DNA from: Bacteroidales bacterium
GTDB taxonomy: Bacteria > Bacteroidota > Bacteroidia > Bacteroidales > UBA932
Reading direction: 5' to 3'
NCBI GenBank assembly: GCA_017428245.1
Contig: JAFRRF010000057.1
Location: 45,292-109,291, forward strand
DNA length: 64,000 nucleotides
Each line of letters starts with the position of its first letter. The stretch's first letter is position 1. The notes beneath the pieces are model-generated. The model ran no database searches. It had not been told where the DNA came from and saw only the letters and a program-made list of their open reading frames with translations. Below are positions 46,319 to 55,827 of this stretch, piece by piece. A program made the position numbers and the translations under genes.

Positions 46319-47545
46319 CTACATATTCTCGAACACGTCGCGGATGATGCCGACCGCTTCGCGGAGTTGCTCTTCCGTAATGACCAACGGCGGAGCGAAA
46401 CGGATGATGTGGCGGTGGGTCGGCTTGGCGAGCAGGCCTTTCTCGGCCATCTTCAGGCAGATGTCCCAGGCTTCGATACCGTTCTGCGGTTCGGTGATCA
46501 CGGCGTTGAGCAGACCCTTGCCGCGGACCGACTTGAAGTACGGCGACTTGATCTTGCCGATCTCCTCGCGGAAGATCTTGCCCAGATAATCGGCCTTTTC
46601 CGTCAGATTCTCGTCGCGGATGACTTCGAGGGCGGCGACGGCGACCTTGGCGGCCAGCGGGAACCCACCGAAGGTGGATCCGTGTTCGCCCGGTTTGATG
46701 GTCAGCATGATCTCATCGTCGGCCAGCACGGCCGAAATCGGAAGCACACCGCCCGAAAGGGCCTTGCCGATGGTGATCATATCGGGACGGACACCTTCGT
46801 GGTCGCAGGCGAACATCCGGCCCGTACGGGCGATACCCGTCTGCACCTCGTCTGCCACGAAGAGCACGTTGTGCGCATGGCAGAGGTCATAGCATTTCTT
46901 GATGTAACCGTCGTGCGGCACATAGACGCCGGCTTCACCCTGGATCGGTTCCACCACCATCGCGCAGACCTTGTCGCCCTTCTCCTCGAGCACGCGGGCC
47001 AGTGCCTCGGTGTCATCGTACGGGATCTTGATGAAGCCCGGGGTAAACGGACCGTAGTTGTAGTAGCTGTCCGGATCGTTCGACATCGTGACGATGGTGA
47101 TCGTACGGCCGTGGAAGTTGCCTTCGCAGACGATGATCAACGCTTCGTTCTCGGGAATGCCTTTTACCACATAACCCCAGCGACGGGCGAGTTTGAGGGC
47201 GGTTTCTACCGCCTCCGCACCCGAGTTCATCGGAAGGAGCTTGTCGTAGCCGAAAAATTCCGTAGCGAACTTTTCATACGGTCCGAGGCAGTCGTTGTAA
47301 AAAGCACGCGAGGTCAGGCACAGGTTCTGGGCCTGGTCGGTGAGGGCCTTGACGATCTTTGGATGGCAATGTCCCTGGTTGACAGCCGAATAGGCCGACA
47401 GGAAGTCGAAATAGCGTTTGCCGTCGACATCCCAGACGAAAGCACCTTTGCCCTTCGAAAGGACGACAGGCAGCGGATGATAGTTATGCGCACCATAGCG
47501 ATCTTCCAGATCGATGTACTGCTGAGCGTTAGAAGTGATATGCAT
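46319..47545 (-). CDS. rocD: Ornithine aminotransferase
   Basis: A 408-residue class III PLP aminotransferase giving glutamate semialdehyde from ornithine and 2-oxoglutarate. It shows [16 protein letters not shown] at the N-terminus, [23 protein letters not shown], the DEVQTG Asp and the PLP Lys in TIGKALSGG near 260. It converges on the arc unit across a shared terminator. Ornithine freed by ArcB can thus be carried on to proline or glutamate. Upstream 47546-47627 is A+T-rich with two TTTGCAAA motifs but no clear promoter. Confidence 0.95.
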   Translation of the reverse strand: MHITSNAQQYIDLEDRYGAHNYHPLPVVLSKGKGAFVWDVDGKRYFDFLSAYSAVNQGHCHPKIVKALTDQAQNLCLTSRAFYNDCLGPYEKFATEFFGYDKLLPMNSGAEAVETALKLARRWGYVVKGIPENEALIIVCEGNFHGRTITIVTMSNDPDSYYNYGPFTPGFIKIPYDDTEALARVLEEKGDKVCAMVVEPIQGEAGVYVPHDGYIKKCYDLCHAHNVLFVADEVQTGIARTGRMFACDHEGVRPDMITIGKALSGGVLPISAVLADDEIMLTIKPGEHGSTFGGFPLAAKVAVAALEVIRDENLTEKADYLGKIFREEIGKIKSPYFKSVRGKGLLNAVITEPQNGIEAWDICLKMAEKGLLAKPTHRHIIRFAPPLVITEEQLREAVGIIRDVFENM

Positions 47546-47627
47546 AAAAAGGATTGTTAAGAATTGTCGTTACAGTCTACAAATTTGCAAATAAATTTTG
47601 CAAAAAACGAATCCGGACGGAATAATT

Positions 47628-48953
47628 TTAAACCTTTTTTGGAAGTTTCGACCAGACGCTGCGGCGTGCGACCAGGGTCAGGTAGACGGAGCGTGCGATG
47701 AGGTGGACGAAATAGGCGATATACAGCGCCTGGGCCCCGAAGTGCGGGGCGCAGAGATAAAAGGCGGCGATGAATCCGGCAGCCGACCAGATCATACAGA
47801 CCATCAGCGGCCGCGAGGCGGTGGCGCCGATATAGATGCCGTCCCAGATGAAAGCCACGCAGCTGAGCACCGGCATCAGCAGCAACCAGAACAAATAGGC
47901 TTCGCTGGCGCCGATCACTTCGGCGTTGTCGGTCAGCAGTCCGATGATGGAGCGCGGGAAGACGGCATAGGCCACGGTCGATACGACGCCGATGACGGCA
48001 CCCCACAGGAACACATATTTCACGGTCTCATTGAGCGAGGAGCGGTTCTGCTCGCCGATGTAACGGCCGGCCATCGCTTCGCCGGCATAGGCGAAGCCGT
48101 CGACGAAATACGAGTAGAGCATCAACAGTTTCATCATCACCGAGCTGACGGCCAGTTCCACGTCGCCGAACCGGGCGGCGAAGATCGTGAACCCTTCATA
48201 AACCACCAGCATCAGCATCGAGCGCACGAACAGGAAACTGTTGACCGAGAAGAATTTTTTGAAGTATTTCCACTTCATGCTGTGGAGGATGGTCGTCTTC
48301 TGCAGCAGGTCGCGGTATTTCGAGCGCATCAGCAGCAGCGCCAGCACCAGGCCCGTCCACTGCGCGATCAGCGTACCCACGGCCACGCCGCTGATGCCCA
48401 GCGGGGTGTAGAACGACAGCAACCAGCTGGCCAGCATATTGACGATATTCACCCACAGGTCGGTGATCATCGGGAACACCGTATTCTGCATGCCGATGAA
48501 CCAGCCCTTGAAGACGAAGAGCGCCAGTGTGGCCGGCGCCGCCCAGATCCGAATGAAGAAATAGTTCCGGGCCACCCGCTCCACTTCCGGCGAGCAGTCC
48601 ACCAGCAGGAACATCCCCTCGGCGAAGAGCCATTGGATGGCCAGTACGAGCAGCGAGACGATCAGCGAGGTGGCGATGCCCTGGGAAAAAGTGCCGATCG
48701 AGGCTTTCATATCGCCCCGGCCGTAGGCCTGGGCGGTGATGCCGCCCGTCCCCACGCGCAGGAAGCCCATGTTCCAGTAGAGCAAGTCGAAGAGCATTGT
48801 GCCGATAGCGATGCCGCCGATCAGGGCGGCGTCGCCCAGGTGGCCGGCGATGGCCGTGTCGACGATGCCCACCAGGGGCACCGTGATGTTGGCCAGGATG
48901 CTCGGCACGGCGAGCCGGACAACTTCCCGGTTGATGGGGTTGCGCAGGGCCAT
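47628..48953 (-). CDS. MATE family efflux transporter (DinF-like)
   Basis: A 441-residue inner-membrane protein with about 12 hydrophobic segments in two similar halves, typical MATE length. It starts MALRNPINREVVRLAVPSILANITVPLVGIVDTAIAGHLG, a DinF-type N-terminus. MATE pumps expel drugs or cationic compounds using Na+ or H+; the substrate is unknown. The ATG at 48953 overlaps the rsgA stop by one base, so the frame continuing upstream to 49088 is a shadow of rsgA. Confidence 0.9.
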   Translation of the reverse strand: MALRNPINREVVRLAVPSILANITVPLVGIVDTAIAGHLGDAALIGGIAIGTMLFDLLYWNMGFLRVGTGGITAQAYGRGDMKASIGTFSQGIATSLIVSLLVLAIQWLFAEGMFLLVDCSPEVERVARNYFFIRIWAAPATLALFVFKGWFIGMQNTVFPMITDLWVNIVNMLASWLLSFYTPLGISGVAVGTLIAQWTGLVLALLLMRSKYRDLLQKTTILHSMKWKYFKKFFSVNSFLFVRSMLMLVVYEGFTIFAARFGDVELAVSSVMMKLLMLYSYFVDGFAYAGEAMAGRYIGEQNRSSLNETVKYVFLWGAVIGVVSTVAYAVFPRSIIGLLTDNAEVIGASEAYLFWLLLMPVLSCVAFIWDGIYIGATASRPLMVCMIWSAAGFIAAFYLCAPHFGAQALYIAYFVHLIARSVYLTLVARRSVWSKLPKKV

Positions 48954-49870
48954 CAGCGGTATTTCTTTTCTTCTTCCAGCATTCCCAGATAGGAACTGTA
49001 GCGTTCCGGGGCAAGGGTGCCCGCTTCCAGCGCCGCCTTGACGGCACAGCCCGGCTCGTGCGTATGGGTACAGGGCTTGAAGCGGCAATCGTCCATCACG
49101 CGTAGCATGTCGGGGAAGTAGGTGCTCAGTTCCTCGGGGGCGATGTCCACCAGCCCGAAGCCCCGGATGCCGGGCGTGTCGATCACGAAACCTCCGCCCG
49201 AAAGCGGATGCATCTCATAGAAAGTCGTGGTATGCTTCCCTTGCAGATGGCTCAGGGAAATCTCACCGATTTTCGGGTCGAGGGTCGGGTCGAGCGCCTT
49301 CAGGAGCGACGACTTGCCCACGCCCGAAGCACCCGAGAAGAGCGTCAGTCCTTCCCGGCAGAGCGCCCGCACCTGCGACAGCCCCGTCCCCTTCCGGGCG
49401 GAAATCTCGAGCACCTCGTATCCTGCGCCCCGGTATAGCGACTTGAACTGCGCAAGGGCTTCCTGCAGTTGCGGCTCCGTGTAGAGGTCCACCTTGTTGA
49501 CCAGGATTACGGGGCGGATGCCATAAGCTTCGCAGGTCACCAGGAACCGGTCGACGAACGCCAGTTTGGTTTCCGGTAGGATGATGGTCACAATCAGGAA
49601 GACACGGTCGAGATTGGCGGCGATGATATGGCTCTCGCGGCTCAGGTTGGTGGAACGCCGGATGATGTAATTCTTGCGGGGCAGGATTTTGGTGATGGTC
49701 CCGTCTTCGAACTCCACCCGGTCGCCCACGGCCACGGGGTTGGTGGCCTTCGAGCCGGCCAGCCGCAGTTTCCCGCGGATCACCGCCGGGAAAGGATTCC
49801 ATTCGGGCAGGACGGAAAGCAGATAGTGGCTCCCCGTATGCTTGACGACCGTTGCGATTCCTTTTTCCAT
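48953..49870 (-). CDS. rsgA: Ribosome small subunit GTPase RsgA
   Basis: A 305-residue circularly permuted GTPase that helps late 30S assembly. The motif order is G4 (LVNKVDL, near 122), G1 (SGASGVGKSSLL, near 185) and G3 (DTPGIRGF, near 230), after an OB domain (about 1-70). The C-terminal zinc site CRFKPCTHTHEPGC is complete. The ATG at 49870 is chosen: a perfect TATCTTTG box ends 5 bases upstream, and the long open frame beyond it overlaps the divergent gene. Co-transcribed with the MATE gene. Confidence 0.95.
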   Translation of the reverse strand: MEKGIATVVKHTGSHYLLSVLPEWNPFPAVIRGKLRLAGSKATNPVAVGDRVEFEDGTITKILPRKNYIIRRSTNLSRESHIIAANLDRVFLIVTIILPETKLAFVDRFLVTCEAYGIRPVILVNKVDLYTEPQLQEALAQFKSLYRGAGYEVLEISARKGTGLSQVRALCREGLTLFSGASGVGKSSLLKALDPTLDPKIGEISLSHLQGKHTTTFYEMHPLSGGGFVIDTPGIRGFGLVDIAPEELSTYFPDMLRVMDDCRFKPCTHTHEPGCAVKAALEAGTLAPERYSSYLGMLEEEKKYR

Positions 49871-49875
49871 CGGCG

Positions 49876-49906
49876 CAAAGATACAAAAATTAATTTCGTA
49901 TCTTTG
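49876..49906. promoter_or_regulatory. Mirror-image -7 boxes of rsgA and the polyprenyl synthase gene
   Basis: CAAAGATAC, 13 A+T-rich bases, GTATCTTTG: a perfect 9-base inverted repeat in which each arm is the TATCTTTG box of one divergent gene. The rsgA box is 5 bases from its ATG (leaderless), the other 18 bases from its ATG. RNA polymerase cannot sit on both at once. Confidence 0.6.
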
Positions 49907-49924
49907 TAAGATAAAACCGCGTTT

Positions 49925-50902
49925 ATGTACACTCTCGAAGAGATCGACCGTATCCTGGAAAACTTCGCCAGGCTCCGTCACATCAGCCGCGAACCCGCCA
50001 ACCTTTATGAGCCGCTCGACTATATGATGTCGATCGGCGGAAAGCGCATCCGGCCGAAGTTGTGCCTGCTGACATACAATCTGTTTAAGGAGGACTTGTG
50101 CGACGCAGCGATTTTCCCGGCGATGGCGCTGGAGGTATTCCACGAATTCACGCTGATCCACGACGATATCATGGACCGCTCCGACACCCGCCGCGGCTGC
50201 CCTACCGTCTATAAGAAATGGAACGAGAACATCGCGATCCTTTCGGGCGACGTGATGTCGATCCTGGCCTGCAAATACCTGGCCCACGCCCCGCAGGACG
50301 TGCTGCCGCAGGCGCTCGACCTCTTTACGACCACCGCCATGCAGGTCTGCGAAGGCCAGCAGTACGATATGGACTACGAATCCCTGCCCCTGATCACGAT
50401 GGATGACTACCTGGGGATGATCGGACTCAAGACGGCCGTGCTGCTTGCCTGCTCGGCGCGGATGGGCGCCCTTCTGGGCGGCGCGTCTCCGGAGGTCTGC
50501 GACGCGATCTACGATTTCGGCTATCAGCTGGGCATCGCCTTCCAGATTACGGACGACTATCTGGACACCTTCGGCAACGAGAAAGTGTTCGGCAAAAGAA
50601 TCGGCGGCGACATCGCCAACAACAAGAAGACCTGGCTTCTGGTGGAGACCTACCGCCGTTCCGATGCCGACAGGAAAGCACATCTGGCCAAATTGATGCA
50701 ACTTCCCGAAGAGGCCCGCGCGGAAAAAGTCGAAGCCGTCCGAAGGCTCTATGTCGAACTGGGTGTGAAAGATGCGGCCGCCACGGCCATCCTGGCCTAT
50801 CATCGCAAGGCGATGGCCGCCCTTTCCGGTGCCGGACTCGACCCGGCACGCACCCGCGTGCTCGAACAATTCGCGGAAGAACTCATCCACCGTGAAAAAT
50901 AA
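49925..50902 (+). CDS. Polyprenyl diphosphate synthase (trans-isoprenyl)
   Basis: A 325-residue all-helical prenyltransferase extending allylic diphosphates with isopentenyl diphosphate. It holds GGKRIRP near 38, the first Asp-rich motif HDDIMDRSDTRRG near 79 and the second ITDDYLDTFG near 204. Product length cannot be read with certainty; octaprenyl-type enzymes for menaquinone are common at this length. A GTG start of the following U32 gene overlaps its 3' end. Confidence 0.9.
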   Translation: MYTLEEIDRILENFARLRHISREPANLYEPLDYMMSIGGKRIRPKLCLLTYNLFKEDLCDAAIFPAMALEVFHEFTLIHDDIMDRSDTRRGCPTVYKKWNENIAILSGDVMSILACKYLAHAPQDVLPQALDLFTTTAMQVCEGQQYDMDYESLPLITMDDYLGMIGLKTAVLLACSARMGALLGGASPEVCDAIYDFGYQLGIAFQITDDYLDTFGNEKVFGKRIGGDIANNKKTWLLVETYRRSDADRKAHLAKLMQLPEEARAEKVEAVRRLYVELGVKDAAATAILAYHRKAMAALSGAGLDPARTRVLEQFAEELIHREK

Positions 50903-52124
50903 ACTGGAAATAATGGCTCCGGCAGGCAATTTTGAGTGCCTGCAGGCTGCCGTCCAGGGCGGCGCGGACGCCGTCTACTTCGGTGTCGGGCAGCTGAACA
51001 TGCGCTCGCGCTCCGCCAACAATTTTTCTCCGGACGACCTGGAACAGGTATGCGGGATATGCCGTGAACACGGCGTGCGGACCTACCTGACCCTCAACAT
51101 CACCCTCTACGACGAAGATCTCCCGCCGATGCGCGAGGCCTTGCTCGCCGCCCGGAAAACCGGCGTGAGCGCTGTCATCTGTTCCGACATGGCCGCCATC
51201 CTCGAAGCCCGTCGCCTGGGCCTGGAGGTGCACATCTCCACGCAGCTGAGTATTTCCAACGTGGAGAGCCTGCGCTTCTACAGCCAGTTCGCCGACGTGG
51301 TCGTGCTGGCGCGCGAGTTGCGCCTGGAGCAGGTGCGGGCCATCCGGGAAGCCATCGACCGTGAAAACATCTGCGGTCCTTCCGGCCGGAAAGTCCGTAT
51401 CGAGATGTTCTGTCACGGGGCCCTTTGCATGGCCGTTTCGGGGAAATGCTATCTTTCGCTCCACGAATACAACGCCTCGGCCAATCGGGGCGCCTGCTAT
51501 CAGGTGTGCCGGCACGCCTATGAGGTGACCGACCGCGAGACAGGCGCGCAGCTGCTGATCGACAACCAATACATCATGTCGCCCAAAGACCTCTGTACCG
51601 TCGGATTCCTCGACAAGATGGCCGATGCCGGCGTGACGGTTTTCAAGATCGAAGGGCGGGCCCGCAGCGAAGAGTATGTGAAAATCACAACCCGGGCTTA
51701 CCGACAGGCAGCCGACGCCATCGAAGCCGGCAACTGGTCGCCGGAGCTGGCCGAACGGCTCAAGGAAGAACTCTCCACGGTCTTCAACCGCGGCTTCTGG
51801 GACGGTTATTACCAGGGCGCACGTCTGGGCGAATGGAGCAAGGTCTACGGCAACCAGGCAAGCCGGACCAAAGTCTATCTGGGCCGGGTTGCCGATTATT
51901 ATGCCCGCCTCGGCGTAGCCGAAATCAAGATGGAGACCGGCTCCTTCCGTGTCGGCGACCCGCTGCTGATCACCGGGCCCACGACGGGCGTGGTCGAAGT
52001 CGAAGTCGCCGAAATCCGGCTCGACGACGCGCATATACTGGAAGAGGCCGCCAAAGGCGACCTCTGTTCCATTGCCGTTCCGGAAAAGGTCCGGCGTGGC
52101 GATAAGGTATATCTATTTAAGTAG
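50892..52124 (+). CDS. U32 family protein, TrhP-like (tRNA hydroxylation)
   Basis: A 410-residue protein annotated as peptidase U32. It starts (GTG, 50892) MKNKLEIMAPAGNFECLQAAVQGGADAVYFG; the ATG at 50913 is an alternative. Four Cys in the pattern EMFCHGALCMAVSGKCYLS...GACYQVC match the iron-sulphur ligands of TrhP/RlhA, which hydroxylate tRNA or 23S rRNA using prephenate rather than cleaving collagen. The C-terminal beta domain (about 325-410) follows. TrhP is more likely than RlhA from length, but this is uncertain. It converges on the S41 protease with a 12-base overlap. Confidence 0.82.
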   Translation: MKNKLEIMAPAGNFECLQAAVQGGADAVYFGVGQLNMRSRSANNFSPDDLEQVCGICREHGVRTYLTLNITLYDEDLPPMREALLAARKTGVSAVICSDMAAILEARRLGLEVHISTQLSISNVESLRFYSQFADVVVLARELRLEQVRAIREAIDRENICGPSGRKVRIEMFCHGALCMAVSGKCYLSLHEYNASANRGACYQVCRHAYEVTDRETGAQLLIDNQYIMSPKDLCTVGFLDKMADAGVTVFKIEGRARSEEYVKITTRAYRQAADAIEAGNWSPELAERLKEELSTVFNRGFWDGYYQGARLGEWSKVYGNQASRTKVYLGRVADYYARLGVAEIKMETGSFRVGDPLLITGPTTGVVEVEVAEIRLDDAHILEEAAKGDLCSIAVPEKVRRGDKVYLFK

Positions 52125-53693
52125 CCACTTTTCGACGGCTTCGCGGAGCTGTTCGTCGTAGCGAAGCGCCACGGGCACGCTGGCTCCGTTGAAATAATAG
52201 CAGGTCACGATCTCCTGCTCGACCAGCGGCAGGATCTCGTCTTTTTTGGCCCGCAGAACAGTGGCTTTGTCCATATTCACCTTTTTCTGCAGGGCTTCGA
52301 TCTCTTCTTTGTAATAGTCGTACAGGTCTTCGGTCCGGGCCGCTTTGATCAATTGGTCGAGCGCCGTCTGCGCGGCCGTGCGGGCGTCAAAGTCCTGGGC
52401 GGAGGCAAACTTCACGAAGTCTTCGTACTCCGCATCCGTCAGATGGAAATCCCGGTCGATGGTCTCGTGGGCCAGGAAGTATTCGATGGCATAGGAACCG
52501 ATGATGTCGTAATAGATCAGCGATACGGTCGGCCGGCTGAAAGGATGGTTCTCCACGACGATGTCGGGCGCAATGCCGCCGCCGGGATCCTTGTCGAGCG
52601 TGCCATCTTCGTGGCGGTTGCTGTAGTCGATGGCCTGTACGCAGCGGCCGCTCGGCGTATAGTATTTGCCGGTGGTCACTTTGATCTGGCTGTTGTAGGG
52701 CATCGGCCGGATCGACTGGATCAGGCCTTTGCCGAAGGAGCGCGTGCCGGCGATCGTGGCACGGCCCAGATCCTGGAGGGCGCCTGCGGTGATCTCGGAT
52801 GCGGAGGCGGAATTGCCGTTGACCATCACCAGCAAAAGCATTTCCGTATCGACCGGCGCGTCGGTCGTACGGTATTCCCGGTTCATCTCCTCCACGCGGC
52901 CCTTGGAAGAAACCACGAGGGTGCCCTTCGGCACGAAGAGCGACACCAGGTCGATGGCTTCGTCCATCACGCCGCCGCCGTTGTCGCGCAGGTCGATGAC
53001 AAGCTTTTTCGCACCGGCCTCCTTGAGGCGTAGTACCTGGGCCTTGAATTCGTCGGCCATCTTGGCGGTGAAACCGCTCAACTGGATATAACCGATGTCA
53101 TCGCGATAGATTCCGGCATATACGATGTCTGACACGTGGATCCGCTCCCGGACCACCACGATGTCGACCGTGTCTTTCGACCGGCCCTTGACAACCTTGA
53201 ACCTGACTTCCGTGCCCGGCTGGCCTTTCATCCGGCCGGAACTCTGCTCCGAAGTCTCGTCATAGACGGGGATTCCGTCGATCTCGATGATCATATCGCC
53301 CGGCTGCAGGCCGTATTTGGCGGCCGGCGAGCCCTCGTACGGCTCGATGATCCGGACTCCTTCGCCCGGTTTCTTGCGGATCAGCGATCCGACGCCGCCG
53401 TAATTGCCGGTCGTCATCATTTCAAAATCCTCCCCTTCCTCCTCGGAGATATAGACCGTGTAAGGATCGAGCGTGGCGAGCATCGCCCGCAGGCCCGTGG
53501 TGACCATCTTTTCGAAATCTACGGTATCCACATACGACTGGGAGATTTCTTTCAGGGCTGCATATTCGAGTTCCAGGCTCTTCCCCAGTTTGAAATCCTG
53601 GCTCTGGGCCTTCGTCTCCATCAGCAGGGCGCCCAGCAGCCATACGACGGCAAGGGCCGTCCCTTTCATCATACTTTTCATCTGTCTGATCAT
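52113..53693 (-). CDS. S41 family C-terminal processing protease with PDZ domain
   Basis: A 526-residue exported CtpA-type serine protease. A signal peptide (about 1-30) is followed by a helical region, a PDZ domain (about 95-170, GVRIIEPYEGSPAAKYGLQPGD), and the S41 core. The core has the Ser in NGNSASASE (near 295) and the Lys in SFGKG (near 320), forming a Ser-Lys dyad. Family members trim proteins in the periplasm. The ATG at 53693 (MIRQMKSMMKG) is chosen because a TATTTTTG box ends 8 bases upstream, inside any longer frame. Confidence 0.93.
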   Translation of the reverse strand: MIRQMKSMMKGTALAVVWLLGALLMETKAQSQDFKLGKSLELEYAALKEISQSYVDTVDFEKMVTTGLRAMLATLDPYTVYISEEEGEDFEMMTTGNYGGVGSLIRKKPGEGVRIIEPYEGSPAAKYGLQPGDMIIEIDGIPVYDETSEQSSGRMKGQPGTEVRFKVVKGRSKDTVDIVVVRERIHVSDIVYAGIYRDDIGYIQLSGFTAKMADEFKAQVLRLKEAGAKKLVIDLRDNGGGVMDEAIDLVSLFVPKGTLVVSSKGRVEEMNREYRTTDAPVDTEMLLLVMVNGNSASASEITAGALQDLGRATIAGTRSFGKGLIQSIRPMPYNSQIKVTTGKYYTPSGRCVQAIDYSNRHEDGTLDKDPGGGIAPDIVVENHPFSRPTVSLIYYDIIGSYAIEYFLAHETIDRDFHLTDAEYEDFVKFASAQDFDARTAAQTALDQLIKAARTEDLYDYYKEEIEALQKKVNMDKATVLRAKKDEILPLVEQEIVTCYYFNGASVPVALRYDEQLREAVEKWLLK

Positions 53694-53701
53694 ATATCGC
53701 A

Positions 53702-53709
53702 CAAAAATA
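53702..53709 (-). promoter_or_regulatory. -7 box of the S41 protease gene
   Basis: TATTTTTG read leftward, 8 bases from the ATG at 53693. Predicted leader 0-4 bases. It sets the start codon. Confidence 0.5.
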
Positions 53710-53722
53710 GCAATTTTATCTG

Positions 53723-53730
53723 TATCTTTA
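53723..53730 (+). promoter_or_regulatory. -7 box of rdgB
   Basis: TATCTTTA, one mismatch, 19 bases before the rdgB ATG and divergent from the S41 box 13 bases away. Confidence 0.4.
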
Positions 53731-53749
53731 CGTTCTCAACACAGCCGAA

Positions 53750-54340
53750 ATGGACATTCTCTTCGCCTCCAACAACCCCCATAAACTGGAAGAGGCCCAA
53801 GCCATCCTGGGAGCCGGATTCCACGTGGTCTCCCCTTCTTCGCTCGGCTTTCCCGGCGACCTTCCCGAAACCCACGATACCCTTCGCGGCAATTCCATCG
53901 AAAAATGCTGTGCCGTCTGGAACCTGTTCCAGCAGGACTGCTTCGCCGACGACACCGGGCTCGAAATCGATGCACTCGGCGGTGCGCCGGGCGTTCACAC
54001 GGCACGTTATGCCGGGGAAGACAAAGATCCTGCCGCAAACCGGCGGCGTGTGCTGAAAGAACTCGAGGGCCTTCCATTCGAAAAACGTACCGCACGCTTC
54101 CGTTGCGTCGTTTCTCTGATTGAAAACGGTGAACTTTCCGTATTCGAAGGCACCTGCGAAGGGCATATCGCCCTGCGGGAAAGCGAAGGCGTGCAGGGTT
54201 TCGGCTACGATTCCATCTTCGTGGCCGACGGTCTTCAGGTCACTCTGGCCGAAATTTCGATCGAAAAGAAAAACGCGCTCTCCCACCGCGGGAAGGCGAT
54301 GCGGATGCTGCAATGCCATCTCCAGCAAAAACACGGATAA
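53750..54340 (+). CDS. rdgB: dITP/XTP pyrophosphatase, RdgB/HAM1 family
   Basis: A 196-residue nucleotide-pool cleaner that hydrolyses dITP, ITP and XTP. It opens MDILFASNNPHKLEE and has ADDTGLEIDALGGAPGVHTARYAG, then a C-terminal SHRGKAM motif near 182, all typical. The last 28 bases overlap the start of recO in another frame, so the two are coupled. Confidence 0.95.
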   Translation: MDILFASNNPHKLEEAQAILGAGFHVVSPSSLGFPGDLPETHDTLRGNSIEKCCAVWNLFQQDCFADDTGLEIDALGGAPGVHTARYAGEDKDPAANRRRVLKELEGLPFEKRTARFRCVVSLIENGELSVFEGTCEGHIALRESEGVQGFGYDSIFVADGLQVTLAEISIEKKNALSHRGKAMRMLQCHLQQKHG

Positions 54341-54978
54341 TCGTCCTGCACCTGACCAAGCAATCCGACCACGGTGTCGTGCTGCACGCTGTCGATTCGG
54401 ACGCCGGGCGGCGCAGTTTCCTGGTACGCGGCCTGCGCCGGAGCGGTGCGACGGCCGCATTCCACAGCCTTGCCCTGCTTGAAGCGGTGAGCGGGGAATC
54501 GCCGAAATCGACACTGGCCTATCTGAAGGAATGGACCCCCGCCCCGCAGCTGCCCCATCTGCGAAGCGACCTGATCAAAAGCACCGTCGCAATGTTCATC
54601 AGCGAGGTGCTTTACCGGAGTTTTACCAGCGAAATGGCCGATCCCGCCCTCTTCGACTGGTTGTGCGAAGCAATCGTAACCCTCGACGGGACCGAAGGCA
54701 GCATAGCCAACTTTCCCTGCTGGTTCCTGGTCGGCTATGCCGTCCGGATGGGTTTCATGCCCGGCGAAAGCATCGAGCCGGATGGCCTTTTCCCGCCTGC
54801 AGAAGCGGCTCTTTTCCAGCAGATCCTGCACTGTCCCCTCCAGGAAGCCCTGGCGCTTCCCCTGTCGGCCCAGCGCCGCCAGTCTTTCCTCCGTAAGATG
54901 TTGCAATATTTGTCCTATCACCTGGGCACGACCATCGATGCCCGTTCGCTGGACGTCCTGCACGAAGTGCTAGCGTAG
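54313..54978 (+). CDS. recO: DNA repair protein RecO
   Basis: A 221-residue protein with an N-terminal OB fold (about 5-78, IVLHLTKQSDHGVVLHAVDSD, then a RSFLVRGLRR strand) and a helical C-terminal domain. RecO loads RecA with RecR at gaps. It is shorter than the 240-260 residues of many RecO proteins and no zinc-binding Cys cluster is visible. The start inside rdgB is accepted because it gives the full OB fold. The stop overlaps the convergent NAGPA-type gene by 9 bases. Confidence 0.85.
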   Translation: MPSPAKTRIIVLHLTKQSDHGVVLHAVDSDAGRRSFLVRGLRRSGATAAFHSLALLEAVSGESPKSTLAYLKEWTPAPQLPHLRSDLIKSTVAMFISEVLYRSFTSEMADPALFDWLCEAIVTLDGTEGSIANFPCWFLVGYAVRMGFMPGESIEPDGLFPPAEAALFQQILHCPLQEALALPLSAQRRQSFLRKMLQYLSYHLGTTIDARSLDVLHEVLA

Positions 54979-55827
54979 GCTTATGACAATGGCATTGGCG
55001 ACGGGACGCTCACCGTCGGCGTCGAATTGCCCGTTGTCGGAAGGGTGATTGACCACAGCACCCCGCACGACCATCGTCGTGGAACCGCCGCCGTCGAGGT
55101 TGACGGCATCGCGGCAGCCGAGGGCTGCCATTATCTGCTGAAGTTCGGCCATCGTCAGGCCGGCCGCGAGAGCGTTGCGGCCGTCGGCCACCAGCAGAAT
55201 CACCGTGCCGTCGGCCCGCCGGCCCGCCGCCGTACGGGGATGCCGGTTCGTGTTGAACCGGTCGCCGGCCACCGGAACGGATTCGCCGCCAGCAAGCAGC
55301 ACCGGCCCGGTCGCCACCACGTCTTCCGCTTCGATGTCCCGCTCCCAACGGCCCAGGGCATCGCCTTTCAGCATATAGAGACTGCCGTAGAATGTTGCGA
55401 CGGCACCGGTCTGCTGCAGGGTACGACGGGTTTTACGGACACCGCTCAGCACATTCGGCGAAACCTCCGTATTGTCAACCCGCAAATAATTGACGGAACC
55501 ATAGGGCGGCCGCATATTGAAAAATGAGCCGTTGACCGCAGCCACAGCGCCGCTTCGTGCCGCCAGGGCCGATGTGGTTTCCAGAGTTTCATCGGCCGCC
55601 GGGACAATATCGAAACGGGCACCGGGAGCCACCTCCAGTATGCACAGATACTGGTTGGCAGCGAATAAGTTACCCTCGAAAGACCCCTGATAAAGTGTGA
55701 TACAATCTGCCACACTTTCCTGCGTCCACTTTCCGCCGGCCAGCAACTCCGGCAATTCCTGCGCCTGCAGGGGAAAAGACAAAAAGAAAAGAACGACAGC
55801 GATGAGATGCCCGGTCAAGCCGGGCAT
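54970..55827 (-). CDS. Phosphodiester glycosidase (NAGPA)-domain exported protein
   Basis: A 285-residue exported protein with the NAGPA-like fold: AVNGSFFNMR near 101, FNTNRHPRTAAGRRADGTVILLVADGR near 197-223, and VNLDGGGSTTMVVRG near 245. These motifs occur in phosphodiester glycosidases that remove GlcNAc caps and in bacterial exopolysaccharide enzymes; the natural substrate is unknown. Start choice: ATG 55827 (MPGLTGHLIAVVLFF) lies in the stem of a REP-like hairpin; ATG 55851, inside the rnr 3' end, would add 8 residues. Either way the first codons derive from the repeat element. Confidence 0.8.
   Translation of the reverse strand: MPGLTGHLIAVVLFFLSFPLQAQELPELLAGGKWTQESVADCITLYQGSFEGNLFAANQYLCILEVAPGARFDIVPAADETLETTSALAARSGAVAAVNGSFFNMRPPYGSVNYLRVDNTEVSPNVLSGVRKTRRTLQQTGAVATFYGSLYMLKGDALGRWERDIEAEDVVATGPVLLAGGESVPVAGDRFNTNRHPRTAAGRRADGTVILLVADGRNALAAGLTMAELQQIMAALGCRDAVNLDGGGSTTMVVRGAVVNHPSDNGQFDADGERPVANAIVISLR

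Noticed and set aside
47546..47627. Repeated TTTGCAAA motifs upstream of rocD as an operator.
   Set aside because: They are short and sit in an A+T-rich stretch, so chance is likely. No promoter geometry supports them.
49871..50929. N-terminal extension of rsgA by about 350 codons into the divergent prenyl synthase gene.
   Set aside because: RsgA normally starts at MEKGIATVVKHTG-like sequence, and the promoter box lies just before the ATG at 49870.
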